Made by a program: the position numbers and the translations under genes. This document shows positions 1 to 7,897 of a stretch of 64,000 nt of DNA, piece after piece. The notes beneath the pieces are model-generated. The model made no database searches. It worked only from the letters and a program-made list of their open reading frames with translations, and was not told where the DNA came from. The DNA comes from Abyssisolibacter fermentans. GTDB taxonomy: Bacteria; Bacillota; Clostridia; Tissierellales; MCWD3. The DNA lies in assembly GCF_001559865.1 (NCBI RefSeq), contig NZ_LOHE01000067.1, positions 51,942 to 115,941 of the forward strand, in the 5' to 3' direction. The first letter of the stretch is position 1; every line of letters begins with the position of its first letter.

Positions 1-35
1 TGCAATTTGTAAAATATAAAAATATTATCTCTGAT

Positions 36-95
36 TATTGATATAACTTCCTATAATATGCTGTATAATTCTGAATTATGAGTAGAGAACTAAAG
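36..95. repeat. Dispersed AT-rich repeat, family D
   Basis: This short AT-rich segment (core TATAATATGCTGTATAATTC, then GAATTATGAGTAGAGAAC) recurs in variant form at about 7135-7200, 7455-7512, 27628-27690 and 30525-30580. At 30.5 kb it runs directly into a reverse-oriented copy of repeat family A, so D appears to be the outer flank of the A element. Function unknown. Confidence 0.5.
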
Positions 96-123
96 TTTAT
101 TTAGTGTAAAAAAGATATTTAAT

Positions 124-149
124 AGAAAAAAAGGACACCCTCAGGCGTC
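124..149 (-). terminator. Terminator of the pyrB-pyrI operon
   Basis: On the minus strand AGGACGCC and GGTGTCCT pair around a short loop and are followed by a run of seven T, a typical intrinsic terminator. It lies just past the pyrI stop codon. Confidence 0.85.
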
Positions 150-160
150 CTACATAATCT

Positions 161-592
161 TTATATTCTATACTCAGTAAAATCATCACAATATTCACAT
201 TGATATTTTACTTTTTCTTCATCTATTAAATTAAAAGAAGGCTCTACGTATAAATCGTGGTTACTTATGCATCTTGGATTAGAACATTTAAATAAGCCTT
301 TTACTTTTTGTGGTACTCCAACTTTTCTTTTTTCTATTCTCTGACCGTTTTTTATAATATTAACTGTAATATTGGGATCTATTAAACCTAACATTGCTAA
401 ATCCACATCTATTTTGTCCTGTATTTTTATTATATCCTTTTTTTCTAGTTTATCACTTTCAACATTCATTAATAATACAACTGGGTAATCCACTTTTGTT
501 AGATTCAATTTTTCAAATATTTTCAATCCATTTCCTGATTTTATGTGATCTATTACTATTCCATTCTTTATACTATTTACAGTTAACATCAT
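161..592 (-). CDS. pyrI: Aspartate carbamoyltransferase regulatory subunit
   Basis: PyrI binds nucleotide effectors and assembles with PyrB trimers into the allosteric aspartate transcarbamoylase of pyrimidine biosynthesis. The 143-residue protein has an N-terminal nucleotide-binding half and a C-terminal zinc half with the four expected cysteines at 103, 108, 132 and 135 (C-X4-C and C-X2-C), which contact the catalytic subunit. The gene overlaps the end of pyrB by 20 bases. A GGGGGTG ribosome binding site precedes two adjacent ATG codons, so the start could be either 592 or 589. It is cotranscribed with pyrB under the leader at 1550-1680. Confidence 0.95.
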   Translation of the reverse strand: MMLTVNSIKNGIVIDHIKSGNGLKIFEKLNLTKVDYPVVLLMNVESDKLEKKDIIKIQDKIDVDLAMLGLIDPNITVNIIKNGQRIEKRKVGVPQKVKGLFKCSNPRCISNHDLYVEPSFNLIDEEKVKYQCEYCDDFTEYRI

Positions 593-1517
593 CTAACACC
601 CCCAAAAGATTTGCCATTAATGACATTCTTACATAAACTCCACATTTTGCTTGATAGAAATATACCGCTCTTTTATCATCATCTACATCACAATATATTT
701 CATTAACTCTTGGTAGTGGATGCATTATAAGCATGTCTTCTTTTGCTGATTGTATTTTATTTTTAGTAAGAATATAACTATCTTTTAATTTCACATAATC
801 TTCTTCATTAAAAAATCTTTCTCTTTGTATTCTAGTCATATACAATATATCAATCTCTGAAATTACATCATCTAAATTTTCAGTTTCTACTATTTTTACA
901 TTATAATTAGATTTAACATATTCTTTAATATAATTTGGAATTTTTAATTGTTGAGGTGATATTAAATAAAACGACATATTTTCATATCTTGCCAGAGTTT
1001 TAATCAATGAATGAACTGTTCTACCGTATTTTAAATCTCCACATAAAGCTACTTTTAAATTTTTAATTTCACCCTTTAGATTTTTGATTGTAAGCAAATC
1101 TGTAAGTGTTTGAGTAGGATGTTGATGCCCTCCATCTCCTCCATTAATTATTGGTACGCTGCTAAAATTGGAAGCAAGTTTTGGTGCACCTTCTCTGTTA
1201 TGTCTCATAACTATTATATCTGAATATGCATCCATAACTCTTACTGTATCAGCAACACTTTCACCTTTTGAAACCGAACTACTTGATGCCTCAGAAAAAC
1301 CAAGTACATTACCACCCATTTTTAGCATAGCTGATTCAAAACTCAATCTTGTACGAGTACTTGGTTCATAAAAACAAGTAGCAAGTATTTTACCTTTGCA
1401 TACCTCTGCATATTTTGGTGGTTCTTTCTGCATATCTTGTGCAATTGTTAAAATTTGATCGATTTCTGCAAGAGTAAAATTTGATGGATCAATTAAATGT
1501 CTGCCTTTCAAACTCAT
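573..1517 (-). CDS. pyrB: Aspartate carbamoyltransferase catalytic subunit
   Basis: PyrB condenses carbamoyl phosphate and aspartate to carbamoyl aspartate, the committed step of UMP synthesis. The 314-residue protein has full family length and keeps the carbamoyl-phosphate loop STRTR (about residues 53-57), the HPTQTLTD motif (from about 133) and the HPLPR motif near residue 267. AGGGGGA precedes the ATG. It is the first gene of a pyrB-pyrI operon, a pairing that predicts an allosterically regulated enzyme rather than the unregulated PyrB of Bacillus subtilis. Expression is predicted to be controlled by PyrR through the two binding loops and the attenuator upstream. Confidence 0.97.
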   Translation of the reverse strand: MSLKGRHLIDPSNFTLAEIDQILTIAQDMQKEPPKYAEVCKGKILATCFYEPSTRTRLSFESAMLKMGGNVLGFSEASSSSVSKGESVADTVRVMDAYSDIIVMRHNREGAPKLASNFSSVPIINGGDGGHQHPTQTLTDLLTIKNLKGEIKNLKVALCGDLKYGRTVHSLIKTLARYENMSFYLISPQQLKIPNYIKEYVKSNYNVKIVETENLDDVISEIDILYMTRIQRERFFNEEDYVKLKDSYILTKNKIQSAKEDMLIMHPLPRVNEIYCDVDDDKRAVYFYQAKCGVYVRMSLMANLLGVLDDVNCK

Positions 1518-1563
1518 AAAAAAATCCCCCTTATGTTTTATAGTTTTTTGGGAGAATATTCTC

Positions 1564-1595
1564 CCTTATTAGCCTCACCGGACTAATTTAAAGGT
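1564..1595 (-). promoter_or_regulatory. PyrR binding loop 2 in the pyrB leader
   Basis: On the minus strand AGTCCGGTGAGGCT matches the PyrR binding loop consensus (ARUCCNGNGAGGYU) and is closed by CCTT/AAGG arms. It lies between the attenuator terminator and pyrB, beside an inverted repeat at 1550-1565 (GGGAGAATATTCTCCC) that sits just ahead of the ribosome binding site. PyrR bound here with UMP may add a second layer of control. Confidence 0.8.
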
Positions 1596-1597
1596 AC

Positions 1598-1627
1598 AAA
1601 AAAACCTCTTTGCTATGGGCAAAAAGG
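1598..1627 (-). terminator. Attenuator terminator of the pyr leader
   Basis: On the minus strand CCTTTTTGC and GCAAAGAGG form a 9-bp stem with a CCATA loop, followed by seven T. It lies between the two PyrR loops and before pyrB, so it is a leader attenuator. PyrR-UMP binding to the upstream loop should favour this terminator. Confidence 0.85.
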
Positions 1628-1644
1628 CATAATTATCTCTTATT

Positions 1645-1678
1645 TTCCTTTTTAGCCTCACAGGACTATCTTAAAGGT
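1645..1678 (-). promoter_or_regulatory. PyrR binding loop 1 in the pyrB leader
   Basis: The minus strand carries AGTCCTGTGAGGCT closed by CCTTT/AAAGG arms, the PyrR anti-antiterminator signature. It is promoter-proximal and directly precedes the attenuator at 1598-1627. No pyrR gene is present in this window. Confidence 0.85.
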
Positions 1679-1879
1679 TCTTTATATGAGATTAACATAA
1701 TTAATTAACATTTGTCAATATATTTTATTGAGTTTGCTAATCATTTAGAACTTTATTAAATCCCAAAGACATAATTCTGCCTTATTTGTTAATTTTTTTA
1801 TAATATTTTATGGTTATAGTATACCCAATGTTAAACGAAGATTATTCATAAATATTCATAGACTTTAGTTCTCTGCTTT

Positions 1880-1923
1880 AAAAAATGAACTTCAATATTC
1901 TATAATATCGAAGTTCATTTTTT
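1880..1923. terminator. Terminator downstream of the GH18 gene
   Basis: AAAAAATGAACTTC and GAAGTTCATTTTTT form a perfect 14-bp stem with poly-T on either strand. It directly follows the stop of the gene at 1931-3613. Confidence 0.85.
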
Positions 1924-1930
1924 TAATACT

Positions 1931-3613
1931 CTACTTTAAACTTTCAGCAATAACGTCCCACACATCTTCAGTCTCAAAACCTTTTCTCCAAAATGCAGTA
2001 CCTGCAATATCATACTTGTCTACTAAATCTGATTTTAATTTTATAGACTTAGCATCTTCTATCCATATCCTATACTTTTTGCCACCTTCAACGTACTCAA
2101 CGTAATTTTGTCCCTCTTTATCTAACCATCTAGGTGTTAAATTATATTGCTCTATTTTTTCATTTACTGAATTCATCGATAGAGATTTTGCTTTTACTTT
2201 TATTTTACCATTACTTAGCTTAGTCTCTTCCCATAATCTTGTATAGAACGGAATACCTACTAATAGTTTTTCTTTTGGTATTGATTTCAAAGTATTTTCT
2301 ACACCTTTTTTTACCCAACCAATTGATGCAACTGATCCGCTTTTAGGACTTGAAGCCCAATGCTCATCATATGTCATAACCATGCAATAATCAACTATTT
2401 GTCCAAGTTTTTCTCTGTCATAAAATTTTGACCATGTTAAACTTCCTCCAGGAATAGTCATATCCATAGACACTACAAGATTTTCTTCTTTGAGTGCATC
2501 TGTCAAATCTTTTATAAATGCTGTAAGCATATCTTTATCTTCATAATAGACATTTTCAAAATCAATATTTATACCATCTAAATCATATAAACTAGCATAA
2601 ACTAAAAGTTGATTAATTATATTGTCCTGAGCTTGTTTGCTTAATAGAATCTCGCGAGTCAAATCTTTATCAAAGCTATTATTAACTAATCCCCAAACCT
2701 TATAGCCTTTTTCATGTGCCGCCTTGACATAATCAAAAGATGCTTTGTTTTTTACAAATCCATATTTATCGGTTATAGAAAACCAAGTAGGTGATACTAC
2801 GTCTAAACCTTCTATTTTTTCATCTTGCTTTATATCTGGTGTGCTTTTATAAACATATTCCCAAGCAAATCCTATTTTACCCTCTGGTTTCCAAGGTTCT
2901 TTTAAATCGTTTAACTTAGTATCAACTTCAGATATTTCTTCATCTTTTTTTATAGTTACTTTTGATGCTAGTACATAACCTACATACCCTTTTTCACTTT
3001 TTACTTTATACCATTTACTTTTTTCCTTTTTATAAATTACAAGCTTTTCTCCTTTAGAAAGCTTGTCCAATCTAGACCCATGAGACAAAGCCTTTGATCT
3101 TAACAAAGTTGATTTTTTGACTAATCCTATTTTTGTATCCTGTATATTATTATCTATACTTAAAATATCCGTTTCTTCAAAGTATTCTATCTTTATGCCT
3201 AATAACTTATCCATGTCTTTTATGTCTATATAATTTATACCTTCTTTATTTGCCAACAAGAAATTTAAAGATATACCATTTCTAATCCTATTGTTTGAAT
3301 CTTCTTGGGGTAAAATAAAACCTGGAGTGGAAAAATGTACTATCAAGGTCTTATTTTCAGTATTTAGTAAAGATTCTTTATGTATATATTTCATAAAAAC
3401 ATCTACTGGTATATAAATATTTTCTTCTTCTATAATAGGATGCTCATCTGTAATAACTGCTTTCCCATCTATTATTATATTGGTTTTTCCTTCTTCAAAT
3501 GATGCATAAACTTTATATGGTGATACTGTTAAAAATCCATTTCCCATTCCAAATATTGTAATAATTGTTAATATAAATACTGATACCATAAATATTAAAT
3601 TCTTCTTTTTCAT
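1931..3613 (-). CDS. Secreted SH3 and glycosyl hydrolase 18 protein
   Basis: This 560-residue protein is probably a cell-wall or spore-associated glycosidase of the YdhD/YaaH-like GH18 group. Seen: an N-terminal signal or anchor segment (about residues 5-25), a copper-amine-oxidase-N-like substrate or stalk domain (about 45-150), an SH3b domain (about 160-222) and a GH18 barrel (about 245-560). The barrel motif reads DGINIDFE at 346-353, so the catalytic glutamate (E353) and its neighbouring aspartate are present. The GH18 family cleaves chitin or peptidoglycan-type glycans; the exact substrate here is inferred. It lies 19 bp downstream of a VOC-family gene and may share its transcript. Confidence 0.85.
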   Translation of the reverse strand: MKKKNLIFMVSVFILTIITIFGMGNGFLTVSPYKVYASFEEGKTNIIIDGKAVITDEHPIIEEENIYIPVDVFMKYIHKESLLNTENKTLIVHFSTPGFILPQEDSNNRIRNGISLNFLLANKEGINYIDIKDMDKLLGIKIEYFEETDILSIDNNIQDTKIGLVKKSTLLRSKALSHGSRLDKLSKGEKLVIYKKEKSKWYKVKSEKGYVGYVLASKVTIKKDEEISEVDTKLNDLKEPWKPEGKIGFAWEYVYKSTPDIKQDEKIEGLDVVSPTWFSITDKYGFVKNKASFDYVKAAHEKGYKVWGLVNNSFDKDLTREILLSKQAQDNIINQLLVYASLYDLDGINIDFENVYYEDKDMLTAFIKDLTDALKEENLVVSMDMTIPGGSLTWSKFYDREKLGQIVDYCMVMTYDEHWASSPKSGSVASIGWVKKGVENTLKSIPKEKLLVGIPFYTRLWEETKLSNGKIKVKAKSLSMNSVNEKIEQYNLTPRWLDKEGQNYVEYVEGGKKYRIWIEDAKSIKLKSDLVDKYDIAGTAFWRKGFETEDVWDVIAESLK

Positions 3614-3632
3614 ACCATCCCCACTTTTAGTA

Positions 3633-3995
3633 TTATTTTTCTATAAGTTCTATTCGTTCACCATCAAGTCCCTCAAAAAAAACAAGTTTTTTACCTTTCA
3701 AGCTTTTAGGCTCAGCAAATTTAATATCTGCTCTCTTTTTTATATTAATAATCTCTTCATCTAAATTATTAACATAAAATGCAATATGGTCTATAGTACC
3801 TTTGTTTCTCTTTTTAAACTCAATGTTCTTGTATTCAAGTAGTTCTATTAAGCTATTACTAGTTTTTAATAGTAACATCTTAAGTCTATCAGTTTCATGA
3901 GTATCAAAATAAGTTAATCCTAAAACTTTTGTATAAAAATCCTTGGACTTATTTATATCACTTACAACAATACTCGTATGCGCCAATTCATACAT
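3633..3995 (-). CDS. VOC (glyoxalase-fold) family protein
   Basis: A 120-residue protein of the vicinal-oxygen-chelate superfamily. The beta-alpha-beta-beta-beta repeats are visible, starting with an ELAHTSIVVSDI strand whose histidine is a typical metal ligand, and later HIAFYV and ERIELIE strands. Members include lactoylglutathione lyases, dioxygenases and antibiotic-binding proteins; nothing in the sequence or neighbourhood fixes the substrate. A GAAAGGGG ribosome binding site precedes the ATG. The GH18 gene follows 19 bp downstream on the same strand. Confidence 0.8.
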   Translation of the reverse strand: MYELAHTSIVVSDINKSKDFYTKVLGLTYFDTHETDRLKMLLLKTSNSLIELLEYKNIEFKKRNKGTIDHIAFYVNNLDEEIINIKKRADIKFAEPKSLKGKKLVFFEGLDGERIELIEK

Positions 3996-4185
3996 TTTTT
4001 CACCCCTTTCAAATAATTTTCTCCTTTATTCTATTTAATCATATTTAAAAACTTTTTTCATTAGTTTTTTTGATTTGTAAAATACATTTAAAATAACAAT
4101 TCTCTAGCTCACGGTAATTCCATCAATTCAGATAAGCTTAGTTAAAAATAGTTCTAAACTCTTAAAAATTTTATTGAGTGAATTT

Positions 4186-4422
4186 CCCTCACCATTAACT
4201 AATGTCCAAAACCACTTACTTTCACTACAATCAAGCAAAACTTTACTATAAAAGACCTAAAATTTTAACCCTAATCTCCAATATAGTACAAGATTTCTTT
4301 TTAAGGTGGCTTTTAAGAAACAGTTTTCTTTGATTCTACTACAATCAAAGAAAACTGTTCTTAATTGGAACCATAAAAGATTCTTGTGCAATTCCCCCAC
4401 CATTAACTAATGAGTTAAAACC
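4186..4422. repeat. Large imperfect palindrome between direct repeats
   Basis: The region 4289-4386 is an imperfect palindrome whose core is a perfect 17-bp stem (4319-4335 with 4343-4359, loop CTACTAC) and whose outer arms are CAAGAT.. and ..ATTCTTG. It is flanked by direct repeats of CACCATTAACTAATG followed by AAAACCA, at about 4186-4214 and 4395-4422. It resembles a small non-autonomous element or a structured intergenic repeat. No gene was found in 3996-4454. Confidence 0.6.
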
Positions 4423-4454
4423 ATTTTCACATTCGCCTACAATACCACTCAAGT

Positions 4455-4697
4455 TCAAGCTTTAAACAAATACCATAAACAAGTATCTATTTCATATTTT
4501 AATTCGTATCTAATATATCCTTTGTTAGTACATACAAATACAAGTCTTCTATTACCAGCAAGTTTTTCTTCATATACTTTATCTACAGTATCAATTCTTA
4601 CTGCTTGATCATTATATTTAAATTTATATGGTATTATCTTATTCTTAGACGCTTCAAATATAGCAATAGTATCCACCGGTTGATTTATTATCTTCAT
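4455..4697 (-). CDS. Small conserved partner of the Y-family polymerase
   Basis: An 80-residue soluble protein of unknown function. It contains a basic central segment (EKLAGNRRLVFVC) and a C-terminal YELKYEID..CLWYLF block. It begins 17 bases after the stop of the Y-family polymerase and so should be in the same LexA-controlled transcript. From memory, similar short proteins sit beside Y-family polymerases in other clostridia, in the position that YolD-like proteins take in Bacillus. A role in assisting translesion synthesis is inference from position only. Confidence 0.7.
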   Translation of the reverse strand: MKIINQPVDTIAIFEASKNKIIPYKFKYNDQAVRIDTVDKVYEEKLAGNRRLVFVCTNKGYIRYELKYEIDTCLWYLFKA

Positions 4698-4714
4698 ATA
4701 ACCACTTCCTTATT

Positions 4715-5968
4715 TTATAATATACTTGACATCATTGAATACTCATCCGATCCTACTCCGCCTATCATATGCTTCAGTTCACTATTTACAAAAACACCCC
4801 TTTTTAATGAATTTTTACCGTATTTGTCTCTTATTTTATCAACTACATTATCAAGTGCTGAATTTTTATCATGATTTTCTTTATTAAATATACTTAACTG
4901 TGAAAACTGTGCACTGCTTATATCACAAAGTCTTACAGTAAATTGTCTTAGTGGTATACCATCCCATATTTCATCAAATATTTCTTTAGCTATCTCATAT
5001 ATCTCTATAGTAACATTAGTAGGAGTATAAATTTTCCTTTGATGACTTCTGTATGCAAAATCACCATTCTTTATACCTACATATATTAAGCTAGTCTGCA
5101 TGTTTGCTTTTCTCAATCTTTTTGATGCTGTTTCTATTAAACTTAAAATAATAAGATGAGCAGTTCTTCTATCACAAACATCAAAGCTTATTGTACTTCC
5201 ATTACCTACACTTTTAAAAGGTATATCATCATTACTCCTAACTGGAGAAGCATCTCTTCCCCATGCATATTGATGTATTAATCTTCCATGTGATTTTAGA
5301 ACGCTTGATATAAATTCATAATCACTATTTGCTAAATCTCCTATTGTCTGTATTCCTATTTTGTTAAGCTTTTTTTTAGTCCTTCTTCCAACCATAAATA
5401 ACTCTCCTACAGAAAGTGGCCAAAGTTTTTTAGATACTTCATGTGGGTATATGGTATCTACTTTGTCAGGTTTATGAAGCTCACCTGCCATTTTAGCTAA
5501 CAATTTATTTGTGGATATACCTATGTTCACTGTGAAACCAAGTTCTTTATATATCCTTTCCTTCATCTTATATGCAATATTTACAGCATCACCAAAGTAA
5601 CCTTCGAGTCCCGTATAATCCATAAAGCATTCATCTATACTAAACACCTCTATCTTTGGTGAATATTCACTTAAAAGCTTTCTAAATGCTTTGCTACTTC
5701 TTACATATAAATCATAGTTAGGAGGAATTACTTTAAGATTTTTGCATTTTAATCTTGCTTCAAATAAGCTTTCTCCTGTTTTTATGCCCACTTTTTTTGC
5801 TGGAATTGATTTAGCTAGCACTATACCTCTTCTAGATGAAATATCTCCTCCTATAACAGCAGGTATGTCTCTGATATCCTCTTTTATGCCTATTTGCTTG
5901 TTGTATGCAGCCTGCCACGAAAGAAAAGCGCTGTTAACATCTATGTGCATAATAGTCCTAGAATTCAT
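4715..5968 (-). CDS. Y-family (UmuC/DinB-type) DNA polymerase
   Basis: A translesion DNA polymerase of about 417 residues. Palm motifs are visible: HIDVNSAFLSW at the start supplies the first catalytic aspartate and SIDECFMDYTG supplies the second acidic pair, followed by helix-hairpin-helix-like segments and a little-finger domain. The ATG at 5968 follows GAAGGG by eight bases and gives the canonical start, so it is preferred over a GTG at 5977. A perfect LexA-type box lies 15 bases upstream, so SOS induction is expected. It is followed by the 80-residue gene. It most resembles the UvrX/ImuB-like branch; which subfamily is uncertain. Confidence 0.9.
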   Translation of the reverse strand: MNSRTIMHIDVNSAFLSWQAAYNKQIGIKEDIRDIPAVIGGDISSRRGIVLAKSIPAKKVGIKTGESLFEARLKCKNLKVIPPNYDLYVRSSKAFRKLLSEYSPKIEVFSIDECFMDYTGLEGYFGDAVNIAYKMKERIYKELGFTVNIGISTNKLLAKMAGELHKPDKVDTIYPHEVSKKLWPLSVGELFMVGRRTKKKLNKIGIQTIGDLANSDYEFISSVLKSHGRLIHQYAWGRDASPVRSNDDIPFKSVGNGSTISFDVCDRRTAHLIILSLIETASKRLRKANMQTSLIYVGIKNGDFAYRSHQRKIYTPTNVTIEIYEIAKEIFDEIWDGIPLRQFTVRLCDISSAQFSQLSIFNKENHDKNSALDNVVDKIRDKYGKNSLKRGVFVNSELKHMIGGVGSDEYSMMSSIL

Positions 5969-5982
5969 AAAAATCACCCTTC

Positions 5983-5996
5983 CGAACGTGTGTTCG
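5983..5996. promoter_or_regulatory. LexA (SOS) operator
   Basis: CGAACGTGTGTTCG matches the Gram-positive LexA box (CGAAC-N4-GTTCG) exactly. It lies immediately upstream of the ribosome binding site of the Y-family polymerase, so it should repress that gene and its downstream partner until DNA damage. Confidence 0.9.
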
Positions 5997-6194
5997 TATT
6001 TATTATATCACTTTACTTCTTTTTTTAAAAGCATATTTAAAAAATTTTTTATTCTAAAACAGTATATTTTTGGTATGTATATTTATTTGCTAAAAACAAA
6101 AGTATCCAACGTCGCGTTAATATTGATGCTCATATATTTTCTATTACCATCCTTTTAAGGCACATGGCTTATTATTTTGATTCAGTAGTGTAAA

Positions 6195-6712
6195 AATTTT
6201 AGTGTAAGCGACCTCACACCAAATCATAGATTTGGATTCCCTGCTTTCTAACTCTTTGACTCAGATACCCATTTTTTTATAATATATTTTTTGTCTATCT
6301 TTAATGTTTTTTATTTCTTAAATCATCAATCTGTAACTCCTACTCACTTCGTTCCTAGGAGTAAGCGACTCACACCAAATCATAGATTTGGGTTCTCTGC
6401 TTTCTTAATCTTTGCCTACATTGTTTTTGTATTATTTATTTTATTAATTTCCTTTTTATTAGTCATTATATTAATCCTTCAAACTGTAACTCCTACTCAC
6501 TTCGTTCCTATCAGTAAGCGACCTCACACCAAATCATAGATTTTGGTTCCCTGCTTTCTTAATCTTTGCCTACATTGTTTTTGTATTATTTATTTTATTA
6601 ATTTCCTTTTTATTAGTCATTATATTAATCCTTCAAACTGTAACTCCTGCTCACTTCGTTCCTAGCAGTAAGCGACCTCACACCAAATCATAGATTTGGG
6701 TTCCCTGCTTAA
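6195..6712 (+). repeat. Cluster of repeat family A, with a 154-bp tandem
   Basis: Four copies of a roughly 65-85 bp element lie here (partial at about 6205, then near 6330, 6487 and 6645). Each has a CTCCTACTCACTTCGTTCC segment whose arms pair with TAGGAG, then a GTAAGCGAC..CACACC stretch and an AAATCATAGATTT palindrome followed by GGTTCTCTGC. Two units of about 154 bp (6400-6553 and 6554-6707) are near-identical in tandem. Open frames across it are repeats, not genes. Confidence 0.85.
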
Positions 6713-6779
6713 AAAAAATAAGCCTATAACAATTTCTTGATATAGACTTAAAACTAATATACTAAATTAATAATAAACT

Positions 6780-6815
6780 AAGCTGTGACAAATGGCTTCA
6801 CACTCATCACAGCTT
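6780..6815 (-). terminator. Probable terminator after the TSCPD gene
   Basis: AAGCTGTGA and TCACAGCTT form a perfect 9-bp stem just past the stop of the 6835-7098 gene. The T-rich tail is weak (TAGTTTATT), so termination strength is uncertain. Confidence 0.6.
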
Positions 6816-6834
6816 ATCAACATTTTTTAAGATT

Positions 6835-7098
6835 TTAAACAGCTTCTGCTTCTCTTTTTAACACTACTTGAAGTGCTGTTGCAAATTGGTCTGGACACGA
6901 AGTGGATTTAGGACCACATTTTATACCTTTCAATTTTTTAATAACATCTTCAATCTTCATTCCATCTACTAGTCTAGCAACTGCTTGAAGATTTCCAGGG
7001 CATCCACCTACAAATGATACATTTTTTACAATTCCATTTTCTACAGTAAATGTGATTTGCTGTGAACATACTCCACTAGTTTTATAATTGTAAGTCAT
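6835..7098 (-). CDS. TSCPD domain protein (TIGR03905-like)
   Basis: An 87-residue protein made almost entirely of a TSCPD domain, of the small stand-alone type common in clostridia. Four cysteines (in GVCSQ, GGCPG, IKCGP and TSCPD) could bind a metal, and the TSCPD motif lies near the C-terminus. The domain also occurs in vitamin B12-dependent ribonucleotide reductases, but the role of the stand-alone form is not known. It appears monocistronic, with its own terminator-like hairpin downstream. Confidence 0.85.
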   Translation of the reverse strand: MTYNYKTSGVCSQQITFTVENGIVKNVSFVGGCPGNLQAVARLVDGMKIEDVIKKLKGIKCGPKSTSCPDQFATALQVVLKREAEAV

Positions 7099-7897
7099 AT
7101 TAAAGTCAAACTCCTTTCTGTAAGTAACATTTAAACCAAATTATCATATAACTCCGATAATTTGCTATATAGTTCTGAGTTATAAGAACAGAACTTAAAA
7201 CCCTGATTATTTATATAATTTGAATAATCTGGATTGAATACTAATTTAGTGTGATTAACACGGATTTTATTATTATAACATATTTCCTATGTATATAAAA
7301 ACCTTCTTTCACTATTAGTCTATGTAATAAGATTGCTTCGTGTACGCATTCTAATTATTTAAATTTTCACTATTTCAAAAAGAGAACTTTGCAACAGTTT
7401 TATTTTAACATGTATTAACAAAAAAGTCATTTATAAATCTTTAGTATTAATTAAACCTGCTTATTCATATAACTCCCGAAAATATGATGTAAGCTCTGAA
7501 TTAGAAAATTTCAGTGAATTCGAAAGCATACCGAGTTGATTCCCGCCATTTAATGAACTTCTTATAACAACGGAGGCAATTACGTAGTAATTGTAACACA
7601 CCGTTTCAACGAGGCGGGGGATATCTTGTGCCTTGTTATAATCAAAAAACTATCTTGTTAATGAATCTCCTATTCAGTTCCACCAAATCAAGATTTGGAT
7701 TCACTACTCATAATTTTCTATGAATAATTTGAGTTTAATAACAGAATTTAGTTTATAATTCTCTATGTGTTATGAAATACTAAAAATATTAATTATTATT
7801 TAAAACATCATATTAAAACTTTTCTTTTTTTTCCATAAGAAGTATAATACATTTAAGAATAATTTTAGATACATATTAGTTTATGAGGAGTGATTAA
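7099..7897. repeat. Gene-free stretch rich in dispersed repeats
   Basis: No gene was found. It holds family D segments at about 7135-7200 and 7455-7512, a short copy of repeat family B at 7561-7643 (entered separately) and a decayed family A segment at about 7668-7728. The last 100 bases carry the pepT upstream region with a GAGGAGTG ribosome binding site. Confidence 0.6.
7561..7643. repeat. Repeat family B, internally deleted copy
   Basis: The segment shares CAATTACGTAGTAATTG, ACACACCGTTTCAACGAGGC and ATCTTGTGCCTTGTTATA with the copies at 32374-32510 and 48093-48231 but lacks the roughly 50-bp middle part. The ends (CTTATAACAA and TTGTTATAAT) are inverted repeats, as in a miniature mobile element. 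Confidence 0.75.

Noticed and set aside
6291..6539. Open frame of 82 codons across 6.3-6.5 kb
   Set aside because: It runs through tandem copies of repeat family A, has no ribosome binding site and its amino acids merely mirror the repeat.
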